Source: Nemania diffusa (Eukaryota; Ascomycota; Sordariomycetes; Xylariales; Xylariaceae). Taken from it: 64,000 nt of DNA. Under the pieces are notes generated by a model that was given only the letters and a program-made list of their open reading frames with translations, did no database searches and was not told the DNA's origin. Position numbers and translations under genes: made by a program. Below are positions 44,122 to 55,002 of this stretch, one piece after another. Each line of letters starts with the position of its first letter. Within the stretch, counting starts at the first letter, position 1. Location: the NCBI GenBank assembly GCA_038501195.1, contig JBBPUQ010000008.1:2676501-2740500 (forward strand), in the 5' to 3' direction.

Positions 44122-46118
44122 ATGACGCACATGTCGACTCCCAGGTCCACGTCCCGCGCCGACATTGACGGCGACAGTGTTGCCAGTCTCAATATCAATC
44201 CTGCCACTCCCGCCTCGACCGCCGCCTCCGCCTCCGCCTCGGCAGCCAACCTATCCCCGCCCTCGTATGCACCCCCGACCTATGCCTCCTTCTCGCCCGT
44301 GAACCTCTCCTCTACCGCCGCCGCCGCCGCCGCTGCTGCTGCTAAGCGCACCTCCACCATCCTCGTGCACCAGAAGTCGCCCTTGCTCCTCGCGACTCCT
44401 CCCCAGGTCACGCGCGCCCTCGCCTACAGCCATCCCTTCCTACTTCCCTTGAATAAGCTCGTTGGCCTGTTGACATGGACCACGGGAGACCCCTGGGAGA
44501 GCTTCCTCCTGGTCGCTGCCTTCTGGGCCATGGTGCAATATGGCGACCATGTGTTACGCTTTGCCGGCCCCATCGTTGCCGTCATCGGTATAATCACTGG
44601 CATGTACGCCCGCCGCTATAGTCCCCTCTCGAGCAGCGGCTGGGGCGAACATCCTAGCCTAGCCAACAGCAAGGATCAGAAGAGGGGAAACAATGCTACT
44701 TCCACAAGCAACCAAGCTAGTTCAGGACACCAGAGGAATACGAGTGAGGTCACGAGTACACGGCATCAGAAGACCCTCGACGAGATTGTCGACACCCTTA
44801 AAGTCTTCACATCACGTTGCAACATCTTGCTTCAGCCCTTGCTGGAGATGACGGATTTCCTGTCTACGCAGCGGACTGCTACCAGCGCGACGACCCGGCC
44901 CGCGCTCACTACTGTTTTCGTGCGCATTCTTGCCGTCACCCCTGTCTGGATCATGTTGACTTTACCTCCCCTGCGCATCATCACGACGAAGCGAATTGTT
45001 CTCGTCTTGGGGACATTAGTATTAAGCTGGCATTCTAAAGTCTGTAGGGTAGCCCGGACATTGTTATGGAGAAGCGCGACGGTGCGGAGGTTGGCCCAGT
45101 GGGTGACCGGCTTGGAATTCGAAAGCTCAGTGAAACTACATGAGAAACAGCAACAAAAGACAGAGACTCTGAACGGCCAGTCCGTCGGCGGCGCAGCGCA
45201 GTCAAAACCAGCGCACAAGCCGGCCAAGATCTCCTCCTCAGCCTTGACTGAGGCCCTCAAACGCAGCCAATTAGGGGCTAAGGACTCGGGGGTTCGCTTC
45301 ACCTTCATACTGTATGAGAACCAAAGACGCTGGCTGGGTCTAGGGTGGACAAATAGCCTCTTTGCCTATGAACGTGCGGCCTGGACTGACGAGTACAATA
45401 ACCGAGTCCCACCTAAGGATGAGTTTGAGTTGCCCGAAGTTGAGGATGGCCGCGCTAGATGGAGGTGGGTTGGTGGTAGCAAATGGCGCGTCGACGGTGT
45501 GCCGGATAAAGACGAAGCCGACTATGATGGCGAGGCTGGGAGGATGGGTTGGATCTTCTACGACAACAAGGTACGTCGTCCTGATGAACTTGATTTGGGT
45601 TCCTCTTGCGCCTGCTAATCCCTTACCTATAGTGGCAGAATAGCCGTAGAGGAGTCGATGGCTGGGGCCGGTGGACAAGAAGACGGAAGTGGTATCGGGA
45701 CGCGGAACTGGTCGAAGTCTCGGAAGATGAGTCGCCTTTAGTAACGCCACCAGCATTGCCAGCCCGACCACAGCCTACCACGTCATCTTCTGTCCCCGAT
45801 AAAATCGGCCTGAGCGCCCCACTATCAGCATCTGTTCCGGAGACGACAAACTCGGAGGATAATGTGAAAAGCGAGGACGACGCAGCTTCGCTCCTCAGCA
45901 CATCGTCCAAGTCGGCGAGATTTCGCCTGCCTAGCCCTTCGCTTCGCCGCCGCACTACGGGTGAGACAAGGCACTCGAGGAGAGCTAGCGAGGCGGCCAG
46001 CCTACGGTCAAACGACGACGGCACGTTAGATCCTGCCTTGGAGCTAGAAATACAGGGACACCAACGGGACCAGGAACAGTGGGGGATCGGCGACGACGCG
46101 CAGATGGGTCTTGAGTGA
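44122..46118 (+). CDS. Dysferlin-domain peroxisomal membrane peroxin (Pex23/Pex24/Pex30 family)
   Basis: Integral membrane protein of the ER-peroxisome system that regulates peroxisome number and size. Two exons, 44122-45570 and 45633-46118, give 644 residues. The N-terminus is low-complexity (Ser/Pro, then a run of nine Ala). The membrane part holds HPFLLPLNKLVGLLTWTTGD, SFLLVAAFWAMVQYGDHVLR, GPIVAVIGIITGMYARRY and, after a polar loop, two further hydrophobic segments (VFVRILAVTPVWIMLTLPPL, RIVLVLGTLVLSW). The C-terminal half has dysferlin-type motifs: FTFILYENQRRWLGLGWTNS (DysF-N) and GWIFYDNKWQ...GWGRWTRRRKWYRD (DysF-C, spanning the intron). A Ser/Arg-rich acidic tail ends DDAQMGLE. I cannot say which paralogue (Pex23 or Pex24 type) it is. 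An alternative start is at 44131. Confidence 0.88.
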
Positions 46119-46486
46119 GGAAAGGAATTGGCGGTGAGCGTTGCACAACTCATCATCCTTGTTTCTGTATTTTTATCGTCTTGGGAGAGGCTTAGGTGGC
46201 GTTTTGATAGATACCACTTTCCATTATTGGTTTATTTATTATTTACTCCCCGCTGGTCTTGGTTACTGGGTTGTTAAGTGAACACTGCTATTGCTCCTTG
46301 TGAAGTCGAGATTATGTGAAAAACGTAGCTACCTACTACTACTACCTTACAGACATTTAGGTATGGATTTCGTATAGGTTTTCAATTCCTCTGTTTTGTT
46401 TTTCTCTAGACATGCATACACTTCTTCCTTCGCACGATACCAAATTCCAACATGCCGGCTAAAACTAGCTATAGCTGGGTCTTTCG

Positions 46487-46719
46487 TCATCTCGCTGGAA
46501 GTTCTGGAGATTTAGGCAGACCGGATTCAATAGTCGTGATGGTAAGGGGCTCATCGGCCCTCGCGTCATGTGTGCTAGTGAAGTGCTGGTTTTTGAATAG
46601 GATGTCCATGTCCTCCAGGGAGACGCCTTTCGTCTCAGGGTAGAAGAGGAGGATTATCTGTGTGGTAACGATATGGATTAGTGATAACATTATAGACAGA
46701 AAGGAAGAAGGGAAAAGAA

Positions 46720-46754
<35 letters not shown>

Positions 46755-49404
46755 CCTATATTTTCCGCCTACGTCTTTTACTCAAGAAAGACTGCAAGAA
46801 ACGGAAGGCGAAAGGAGGACGGATTTGGGTTTTAAGGGGTAAAGGGAGTGGGAGGAAGAGGCACGCTGATCTAACGCACAGGAATGCAGATAAAGTTAAT
46901 GGTCATGAAGAAGAAGTAGATGTTGGACCCGATCGTCTCGATGCCTACTGGCCACACCTGCGCCGCGACGATGGAGCCGATGGAGCTGCCCGAGGCCGAG
47001 AAGTTGAGGCCACGCGCGCGGACCGCTGTTGGGAAGATCTACATCGTGCGACGACGCCGTTAGCTCACTCACGGATATTGCGTGCGGATCGCAGGCGATG
47101 AAGAGGTCATCTCCGCCCGGGAAGCGAGAATCACGTCTAAGAAGAGGGGAGAGAGAAGGGGGGCGGAAAGCGGACGCACCTCGGCCCCGTACACCCACGC
47201 GGCTGGCCCGAACCCCATGCTGTAGCCCACCGCGTAGACGAAGATGAAGACGATGCACACGATGTCGGCGCTGCGGTTCGTGTTGCCGGGGTATACCTGG
47301 CCCAGGACCCCGTTGATCTTGGCGTAGACACGTCTGTTAGCAGGTGAGGCGCATACTGTACTCACTGGCCTGAAGGTGAGTTGGGGTGGTGGGGGGAGGT
47401 TCTGGGACATACCAGTAGCGCAAGCCCCATGGCGAGTGTGCCCGAGACGAGCGTGATCCGCCTTCCAATGCGGTCGATAAGCATCATCTCGAGAATTGTC
47501 ATGGCTATTTTGAGGGTGGACTGGTGTCGTGGTGTTAGCAAATACCTGCGGAACACCAACCCCCCTGGAGTGAGTGGTTGTTGCTTTGAAGGATGACGAG
47601 AGGGCTTCGCGATGGGGGTTTGGCCGGTTTAGGACATGAACTATACCTCTATGCCACCTGCTAGTAGAGCTATGCGTGTTGATAGTCCGAGTTTCTCGAG
47701 GAGCGTGGGTAGGTAGTATTTCATCGCGGCGGCACCGCACTGTCGTCTTGTCAACATTTACCTCCTATACCAATGTTCACCCCTATTCCTCTCACTGGGG
47801 AATGTCTCAAGTCGGTGGAAGAGATAGATATACGAAATACCCCCAGATAGGTAACTAATTAACTACCATAGGGAGGCAAGCAGTACAACGCCACAGACAG
47901 AAAACCTCGGCTCGAACTTACCATCTGTGCCATGAATTGCAGAAGCGAGGCCCTCCACAGCCGGCTGAACAGGTTCGCGTCCCGGAAGAGCGTGAGCCAG
48001 CTCATGCCGGAGCCGCGGTACTCCTCGACGTCACCGCAGATGCCCGAGAGCTCGAGGTGGATCTGCTGGTTCGTGAAGCTCTCCTCGCGCAGCCAGTGCA
48101 GCGAGCGCAGGGCCTGGTCATACCGGCCATGCTCTATCAGCCAGCGAGGCCTGGTTGCGTCGGCATAGGACAGCGGTTAGCCAGTTTAATTTTACGCAGT
48201 GTGAGTGGGACGCTGAACGAAATTATAGCCCTGGTGTAGAAGAAAGAGAGAGTGCGGATCGGGCTGTGCTGAAACTGAAACGTACGACTCAGGCAGGAAA
48301 GGCAGGCCGAAGCCGAAGAGGACGCTCGGGATCAGGTTAATGGCGAGCGAGAACCGCCACGACACGGACTCGCCGTAGGCTGTGTTGCTCCAGAACGTCA
48401 CGCTGTATCCGACCCTGGTAACCTAGTAATTAGTCGGAAGGTAGAGACACTCCTGATACAAGAATGTGTGCTGGCTGGCGCGTGGTGTGCAATTGGAATC
48501 CCTTACCAGAAACCGACTGCTAGCCCGACAACGAATCCGACATGGTTCAGGACGACGTATTTTCCTCGCTTGCCCGCGGGGGCAACCTCACTATGCGTGG
48601 TGTCTTGTCAGCGAATTTGTAGAACGTCTCAGGCGTAGAGATGAGACTTAGACGAGTAGACGCGGTGTTTCAATAGATATATATATATATATATATATAT
48701 ATTAAGGGGTGTGCAAACCTCTGATATAGCGGGACAGCAGTAGACACCAATCCAGTGCCAATTCCGGAGATGATGCGTCCCGCGATCATCATAGAGTACG
48801 CCCCGGGGCCGCTCGCGCCGGACTCGAACGCCGTGCCGACGGCGACGATGGCGGTGCCGGTCAGAGCTGCGTAGCGTCGCCCCATACGGTCGCTAGCAGG
48901 GTGGGATATGAATATGTAGCTTGCCCATGTACCGAGGTAGTATATCGATGTGATCACTCCCCTTTGCGAGGCTGTTGGGTAGCCCATAGCCCGCCTGAAA
49001 CCAGGGTGCACGAGCACTGACGAGAGAACGCCGACATTATACCTAGACAGAGTAAGAGGGCAAGTTAGTTGTGGAATAGGACAGTATAGTTATTCGTAGG
49101 ATATATAGTAGTCTAGAGGACGCCGAGCGAGACAAATTTAGAAGGCTATTTAGTAAACTAGCTGTCACTGAAGCATTAGATGCTTGCGAGGCAACTCTCG
49201 CTTATAGCAGAATATCCCAAGTTTACGGCCGCGTTGCGATAACAACTCGAAACCGATGTTTCTCGCAACTATACTCCGGCCCTTGAAGATGTACATTGCA
49301 CTGCATCAAGAGGTGAGATAGACTTACCCCCATAGAAAGGATCCAAGCGCAAAAAAGACGCATAGGAGGTGTAGTCGGAGGACCGCTTTGCTCACTCCCT
49401 TCAT
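46487..49404 (-). CDS. MFS sugar transporter (sugar porter family)
   Basis: Ten exons on the minus strand: 49404-49328, 49042-48719, 48590-48507, 48414-48286, 48150-47922, 47739-47647, 47520-47413, 47317-47180, 47038-46880, 46657-46487, giving 503 residues with twelve expected transmembrane helices. Family marks are present: SFLWGYNVGVLSSV at the first helix, DRMGRRYAAL, RIISGIGTGLVSTAVPLYQ, LPFLPESPRWLIEHGRYD across a junction, DRIGRRITLVSG, VGYSMGFGPAAWVYGAEIFP and the C-terminal PETKGVSLEDMD. All phases agree. One acceptor (before INGVLGQ at 47317) is AAG rather than the nearer CAG because only it keeps frame; the branch CTGCTAAC fits it. The intron 46658-46879 contains a 30-base G run on the plus strand. 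Substrate is unknown; hexose or a plant-derived sugar is likely. Divergent from the next MFS gene. Confidence 0.9.
46720..46749. repeat. Poly(G)30 homopolymer in an intron
   Basis: Thirty consecutive G on the plus strand, therefore 30 C on the transcript of the sugar transporter. It lies in the last intron, between the donor side and the CACACAG acceptor. Runs of this length are error-prone in assembly and replication, so the true length may differ. Confidence 0.85.
48677..48702. repeat. (AT)n microsatellite in an intron
   Basis: About thirteen AT dinucleotides in the second intron of the sugar transporter gene. Non-coding; likely length-polymorphic. Confidence 0.9.
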
Positions 49405-50433
49405 TTGGACGACGATGATGCTAACTTGAGATAAAATAAGAAATGCAAGCCGCGTAACGAGAGATACTGATCACGAGCCTTCTCACACTCTAAGCTATAT
49501 GCGGTGATCGAGTCTTCACCCTCTTTTTCTTGGACATCGAAGTCGCTCAGCTCGTATGAAATAAAATCCGAGAAGACCTCCCTTCGTGCAAGGTGACGCG
49601 GGCGGCATTCCCTCGTCCCGCTTCACGTGTGTCCCGACATGCTATTCTTTGCATATAGCAACACGGTTGCTCTGTTGCTACGCTATACTATCTGAGATGT
49701 GGGAGCGAACTGTTAAGTTGCATATCATGGCACTTGTTATCTAGACATTTCATAGGCTTCTTTTCTCGCCGAGGCTGGTACGATAGCTTTATGAGCAGGG
49801 ATCACTAGTATGTAAATGTGTAAGAAAACGAATGATCGATTGGGTTTGAGGACTGGCGATCGCCGAACGTACATAGCGTAGATTGGGCCGGTAGTTGGCC
49901 ACCGGGTAAATAGCGGCAGCGTATTACTCAACGTGGCCAAACTTATCCCTTCATAATAACGGTCTCTCTTCGCGGTGTCCAAATGGGATATGTATCGCAA
50001 TTTATTTTGCGGAGCCAGGATAATCGGAAGATTTCGTTCAGCACCATGTAGATAGAGGCGCAGCTATGCTAAGGCCGGAGCGGGTATACAGCGTTGCAAT
50101 ACATATAGGACAAGAGCTAGTGGAGGAAGCTCATGTGTGGTCTTATATAGTGAACTGGTTGGATTGCAACTTTGAATTGGTTCAGGCTTGGAAGGCTTGC
50201 GTAGGGCCCAAGACCTTTATATTGGAGCAAGACACACTATTCATCAATGGGCCAAGACTGTCACAATCGGGAAGCTTGAGCGGTTGATATTTTGGAGACA
50301 TAACAACGAGGTGCCGAAGACGAGCTTTATGTCTGCCGGGAGAGCGTCAACATGACTCGAAATCTAATTGAAGGAGGGGATGCATCGTCTGCGTTAAGGG
50401 GTAAGTGAATAGCGGTCGCTGACGGGCAATGTT
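49405..50433. other. Divergent promoter region between two MFS transporter genes
   Basis: About 1.0 kb shared by the sugar transporter (minus) and the drug-type MFS gene (plus). A CACGTG box lies at about 49625. A frame at 50066-50287 shows no family features. An ATG at 50352 followed by a GTAAGTGAA donor-like site at 50401 suggested an extra first exon, but the phase does not match, so it was not joined. Confidence 0.5.
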
Positions 50434-52143
50434 ATGAGGAGGCTGGGAGCAGCATCGGTATCAAGGCTAACCAACCATCGGTGTTCTCAAGATTCCGAGA
50501 GGCGAAATTCGAGGATACCAACTGTGACAGATGCAAGATGGGAGGTAGCGCAAGCCCTAGAAGTTGCGAATACCAAACCAGCTCCAGAAATTCGCTGGCG
50601 AGATCTACCCAACAAGAGCCAACTCTTTATACTTGCTCTATGTCGATTATCTGAGCCGTTATCTAATGTCTGTCTCTTACCGTACATATTCTACCTCGTA
50701 CGCTCTGTACTGCGGACATCAGACGACGGAAGCTCGGTCGATAACTCGGCTGCTCACATTTCCGAATACTCAGGTATTCTCGTGGCGTCATTTCCCCTAG
50801 CGCAATGTATCATCAGTCTGCCATGGGGTAGACTATCCGACAAGCACGGGAGGAGGTTTTCTATAATAGGAGGGCTCTTTATCTCCGTAATCGCCAACAT
50901 TGGATTTGGGTTGTCCAAGTCATTCGGGACCTTGTTATTCTGGAGGATACTCGCGGGCCTGGCGAATGGCAACGTGAGCATCATGAGGACGGTGACGGCC
51001 GAGGTCGTCAGGGAGCGGAAGTACCAGACCAAAGCGTTTCTCCTTCTGCCGCTGGTGTTCAATTCCGGCATGGTACTGAGTTTAGCGTTAGGCGGCTGCC
51101 TTGCAGAACCGGTAGTGAACTTGCCGGCATTGTTCGGACCAGATGGTATTTTCAACACGAGTCGTAACCCTGAGGGTGTGGCATGGGCACTTAAATATCC
51201 CTTTGCACTGCCGGCGCTGCTGAATGCATTCCTCCTCGGCACATCGTTGCTCCTCGCCGTCCTAGGATTGAACGAAACTCTTCCCGGAAAAGAAGAGAAG
51301 AAAGACTGGGGTCTTCAATCTGGGATAGCGATTCGGAGGCTTGCAAGGCGTTTGTGGAATAGGGGGTCAGTACCCCACAAGTACATGATGATGCAAGATA
51401 GTGAGGAGACTATTTTCTTAAATGGCAGCCAACCCAGCCAGGAAAAGACAGAGCCGTCGATTGCCACGACTAAGTCGACACAGGTATCATTTCGCGGAAT
51501 CTGGACACGAAAAGTCGTTTCCGCGCTGGTATCTTTCGGCCTTCTGCCTCTGCACAACTCAGCGTTCATGCACATATTCCCAGTATACCTGAGCAGCCCC
51601 CCAGCCGACAACACCGAGGCGACCTTCTTCGCCTTCTCAGGCGGCCTCGGCCTGCAATCTGCGACAATAGGTCTCTGGCTCTCTGGCTTCGGCATCGGCG
51701 GCATCCTGCTGCAGCTCTTCATCTACCCGCGGCTGCAGAAGAGCATTGGCACGCGCGGCGTGTTCCGCATCGCGCTGTTCCTCTTCCCCATAACGTACGT
51801 GGCGGCGCCGTATCTGTCGCTCCTGGCCGGCGATCACGGCGCGCGGTGGGTGTTCCTGGGCCTCGTCGTCTGCGCGCAGATCATGGCGCGCACGATGGCC
51901 ATCCCGAGCACGGTGATCCTGCTCACCGAGGCTGCGCCCGCGAAGACGGTGCTGGGTACGGTACACGGGGCGGGAAACATGCTGGCTAGCCTTGCTCGTG
52001 CGATCGGGCCGGCTGTGGGGGGTTATGTGTTTGCGCTCGGGGTGGACGAGGGAGTTATAGGTCTGGTATGGTGGCTATACTTGGTCGGCGTTGCCTTGTG
52101 TGCTCTGGCATGGTCATATCTCACAGAAGATAGCAGGAGTTGA
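50434..52143 (+). CDS. MFS transporter, ZIFL/DHA-like efflux type
   Basis: Single exon, 569 residues. After a polar N-terminus of about 65 residues come twelve predicted helices. Marks of the MFS are the loop GRLSDKHGRRFSIIGGLFIS between helices 2 and 3, RILAGLANGNVSIMRTVTAE, and a long central hydrophilic loop (about residues 280-345). The second half has SATIGLWLSGFGIGGILLQL and LLTEAAPAKTVLGTVHGAGN followed by SLARAIGPAVGGYVFALGV. The layout resembles the ZIFL/tetracycline-like fungal exporters that move drugs, siderophores or metal complexes; the substrate is not predictable. It is divergent from the sugar transporter across about 1 kb. The start at 50434 is the first in-frame ATG after a stop at 50410. 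Confidence 0.85.
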   Translation: MRRLGAASVSRLTNHRCSQDSERRNSRIPTVTDARWEVAQALEVANTKPAPEIRWRDLPNKSQLFILALCRLSEPLSNVCLLPYIFYLVRSVLRTSDDGSSVDNSAAHISEYSGILVASFPLAQCIISLPWGRLSDKHGRRFSIIGGLFISVIANIGFGLSKSFGTLLFWRILAGLANGNVSIMRTVTAEVVRERKYQTKAFLLLPLVFNSGMVLSLALGGCLAEPVVNLPALFGPDGIFNTSRNPEGVAWALKYPFALPALLNAFLLGTSLLLAVLGLNETLPGKEEKKDWGLQSGIAIRRLARRLWNRGSVPHKYMMMQDSEETIFLNGSQPSQEKTEPSIATTKSTQVSFRGIWTRKVVSALVSFGLLPLHNSAFMHIFPVYLSSPPADNTEATFFAFSGGLGLQSATIGLWLSGFGIGGILLQLFIYPRLQKSIGTRGVFRIALFLFPITYVAAPYLSLLAGDHGARWVFLGLVVCAQIMARTMAIPSTVILLTEAAPAKTVLGTVHGAGNMLASLARAIGPAVGGYVFALGVDEGVIGLVWWLYLVGVALCALAWSYLTEDSRS

Positions 52144-52513
52144 GTAGTATCCGCTTGCTAAATAATTGAGACATGCATTGGAAACTGTCAAGTTAGTTAC
52201 TTGTATTCTAAGCGTAAAGGCTACTTAATTACCATGGACGTGCGATGAAAGCCTCTGTGGTTTGTTGATAAGTTGAACTTAGAACTATATCAGTTCCAAC
52301 TTTGTCTGGTTGCTGAAGCCGAAAAGGATTCTGCTATCCTGCTCTTATTTTTTACTCGCAGTAGGATATCTACTTAAGTACTTATCACTTCACAATCCAA
52401 GTTCTGTTATTTCGGTTCGCGGGGTTGGCGAAAAGTGAAGCATTTTAAATTAAACTTGTACATTTTCCTTCTGCTATCCAAACTACAGTGTCTGTATACA
52501 AGTTCACTGCCCG
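52144..52513. other. Convergent 3' flanks
   Basis: The efflux-type MFS gene and the rhamnogalacturonan lyase gene face each other here. The interval is A+T-rich and contains no frame of interest. Confidence 0.5.
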
Positions 52514-54266
52514 TTACTTGAAAAGTTCAATGGAGTCAAAGATCTGTAAAATCATTCGTTAGCCAGTCAAATCCAACGTGGACCAACCTGAAATATGCAG
52601 AAGACACTCACGATATTTGGGTTGAGGAAAGTAGTACCACTGCTTCCCGAGATGGAAGAGATAGTAATAGTATTGTCCCCAGCAACTAGAGTGCCCGAAG
52701 GAATATTGATATCATACACCTCACCATACCCACGGTATGCGCCACGAGTAACACCACGACTGTCGATCTTAGACGGAGCCGCCGGGCTAGGACCAGACCA
52801 CGAATTCACCTTTGCCTGGGGCCGCGAGCCGGCGAAGGACAGTGTGGTGGCGATGCGTAGCGTGGCGGCGCCGGGTGCGGACGCGAGGTTGAACTTGATA
52901 GTGACGGGGCTGTTCACAGTCTGGAAGAGTGCCATCGGGAACTGGCTGACGGACGAGCTCCCGACTGTGTACGTGGCCGGGGTCCAGGAGCTCATCCGGC
53001 TGTCCGACGGGTGCATGCGCAGGAACTTGTCAGCGTTCAGGAACCCCGTGGGCTGCCCGTCGAGCTCGCCGATCTTCCAGAGCGACGTGTGGCTCGCCAG
53101 CGTGCTGGCGATGTTCTTTGACGTCGTCGCGCCCGCGCTCACGCTCACGCCCGTTGCCGTCGCGACCTTGAACTCGCCCTGGTAGAGCACCATCGTGTAG
53201 GTGCCGGGCTTCATTGCGGGCGACTTGAACGAACCGCCCGAGGACGCGATCGTCCAGTACTGCGCCGCCGAGTTGTACCAGTGGACGACGGTCTGGAAAC
53301 TGCTCGGGACGCCCGAGGCGGTGCCCGACACGTAGCCGCGTGCCGAGGTGGGGACGAACCCCTTGACGTCGAGCTCGGAGAAGAAGGACAGGTCCGTGCT
53401 CTTAGCGGAGGGCACGCCGGAGCGCGTGAAGGCCATCGCGTAAGGCCCGTGCAGGACGTTGGTGCGCCAAGCCTCGGTCTGCACGTGGCCGCTGTTCATG
53501 TACCAGTAGAGATTCGTTTCGTCGCCGGCGTTGTTGGACTCGATGTCGCGGAAGAACGGGCCGCCCGAGGACGACTCGGGCTGCGGCGCGAGCATGCACA
53601 CGTGGACCACATCAGAGCCGCCGTAGACGCACTGTGCGTCCTTGTCGATGAAGCGTGTGCTCGAGTAGAACTTGGAGCGCGTCTGCCCGTTGACTACGTA
53701 CACGTCGGAGCCCTCGACAGCCGAGCTTGAGCCCGCCGTCGTCGACGCGCTGCCGTACGGGTACTCACTCGGCAGCTTCGACGACTGCAAACGCGCGATA
53801 AAGCGTAGCTCGCCAATGCTCGGTTCTGCCGTGATGTGTGTGGCCATGTAGATGGTGCTGTCGCCGCTCTTCGCCACCATGTAGTGGGTGAGAGTCGAAG
53901 TTACACACGTCACCTTGACGTACTTATTTGAGCCTATAAATGCCTTTTGTTATTCCATTTGTCTGGGCAAGACGGAGGGACAGGTTCCAAATCCACGGTA
54001 GACTCACTCCCGGTGACCTGGGTCACGGTGACGGTTGCGGAACCCAACCCGGAGGAAATATGAGAGCCTTTGGTCTGGCCTTGGAGTTCAACATTGCGGT
54101 ACTTGATCGACGTGATATCACAGCTTGTGCCGCTAACGGTGAAGACGAGCGGCTCCGAGGACCCCGCGTCGATCACATAGTTGTTGCCGGACTTGGTGAA
54201 ACCGAAGGCGGCAGACACAGAAGAGGCGAGGCCAAGTGCCGATAACAGCAGAACTGGGAGAAGCAT
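52514..54266 (-). CDS. Rhamnogalacturonan lyase, polysaccharide lyase family 4
   Basis: Secreted enzyme that cleaves the rhamnose-galacturonate backbone of pectic rhamnogalacturonan I by beta-elimination. Three exons on the minus strand: 54266-54008, 53933-52612, 52543-52514, giving 536 residues, normal for PL4. A signal peptide ([20 protein letters not shown]) leads the mature protein [17 protein letters not shown]. Conserved PL4 blocks: [66 protein letters not shown], a fibronectin-like middle domain ([20 protein letters not shown]), the carbohydrate-binding-like [20 protein letters not shown], and [12 protein letters not shown] at the end, restored only with the last 30-nt exon. GC is high, like other secreted enzymes here. 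It neighbours two transporters, fitting pectin use. Confidence 0.93.
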
Positions 54267-54794
54267 GATTGTTATTAACTACTCCTTATCAAGTAATAAT
54301 AGAATGCTAGTGAGATCGACAACTGCGCAACCATGGCGTTGGAGCAGAAGAACGGCAACCTGGATTTGACATGATTTTATACGTGAATACAACGCGGCCT
54401 ACGAAATGAAGAGATCGACATCAGCTAAGCAATATGTATCAAGTAAATGGAGGATATTCAGGCACAAACTCAGGGGCTTCTGAGAGTCGACCGACTAACT
54501 AGGAGTTTAGACAGAAGTAGACAAAACGGAAGATGCGCCGCGCCGGGGTGCGGACAGGCTCGGGTTATTCAATAGACCGAAGCAGTTCAGAGCTCAACGT
54601 CCATCAATCCAAGGTGAGTTTATAACATTTGCTGTAATTCATTTTTTCATGTCTCAGATAGATCACTCGTAGCATGCGTTGACGACTGAGAGCGACTACG
54701 CATATTAACGCCATGAACATAAGGAGCCTTTTTGCATCTCTAGGGTCGATAACATAAAGGCTCGGTGCGGTTAATGCCGAGATGTGTAGCGACA
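54267..54794. other. Promoter region of the lyase gene
   Basis: About 530 bases of ordinary composition between the lyase start and the retrotransposon's target site. No gene or strong regulatory motif is recognised. Confidence 0.45.
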
Positions 54795-54799
54795 ATAAG
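54795..54799. repeat. Left target-site duplication (ATAAG)
   Basis: ATAAG directly precedes the TG that begins the left LTR; the same five bases follow the CA that ends the right LTR at 60625-60629. Five bases is the usual duplication for Ty1/Ty3-type integrases. Confidence 0.85.
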
Positions 54800-55002
54800 T
54801 GTAAGAAATAAGCCTTTTAGATTGATTGAATTGATTGGTGTAATAATTGTTGTTGTGTGTTACCGCTGTTCTGAGAGATTTTTTTTTAGTATACAAAATA
54901 AGTATATAAATAGAACCCCTTGAAATAGAAAGTACTCTTTTTTAGTTAAAGCTTTTTAGTATTTAAAATATAGAGCTTAATTTACTTTTTATATATTTAA
55001 TA
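54800..55002 (+). repeat. Left long terminal repeat (203 bp)
   Basis: Aligns base-for-base, without gaps, with 60422-60624. It begins TG (intact) and ends TA where the right copy has CA. The outer (left) half keeps GTGTGTTACCGCTGTTCTGAG while the inner half is rich in C-to-T and G-to-A changes relative to the right copy. Confidence 0.9.

Noticed and set aside
46896..47258. 120-codon minus-strand and 72-codon plus-strand frames over the sugar transporter
   Set aside because: They are out of register with the transporter exons, which account fully for the coding signal.
50352..50441. Extra first exon for the drug-type MFS gene (ATG at 50352, GTAAGTGAA donor)
   Set aside because: The phase at the donor does not match any nearby AG acceptor in the transporter frame.
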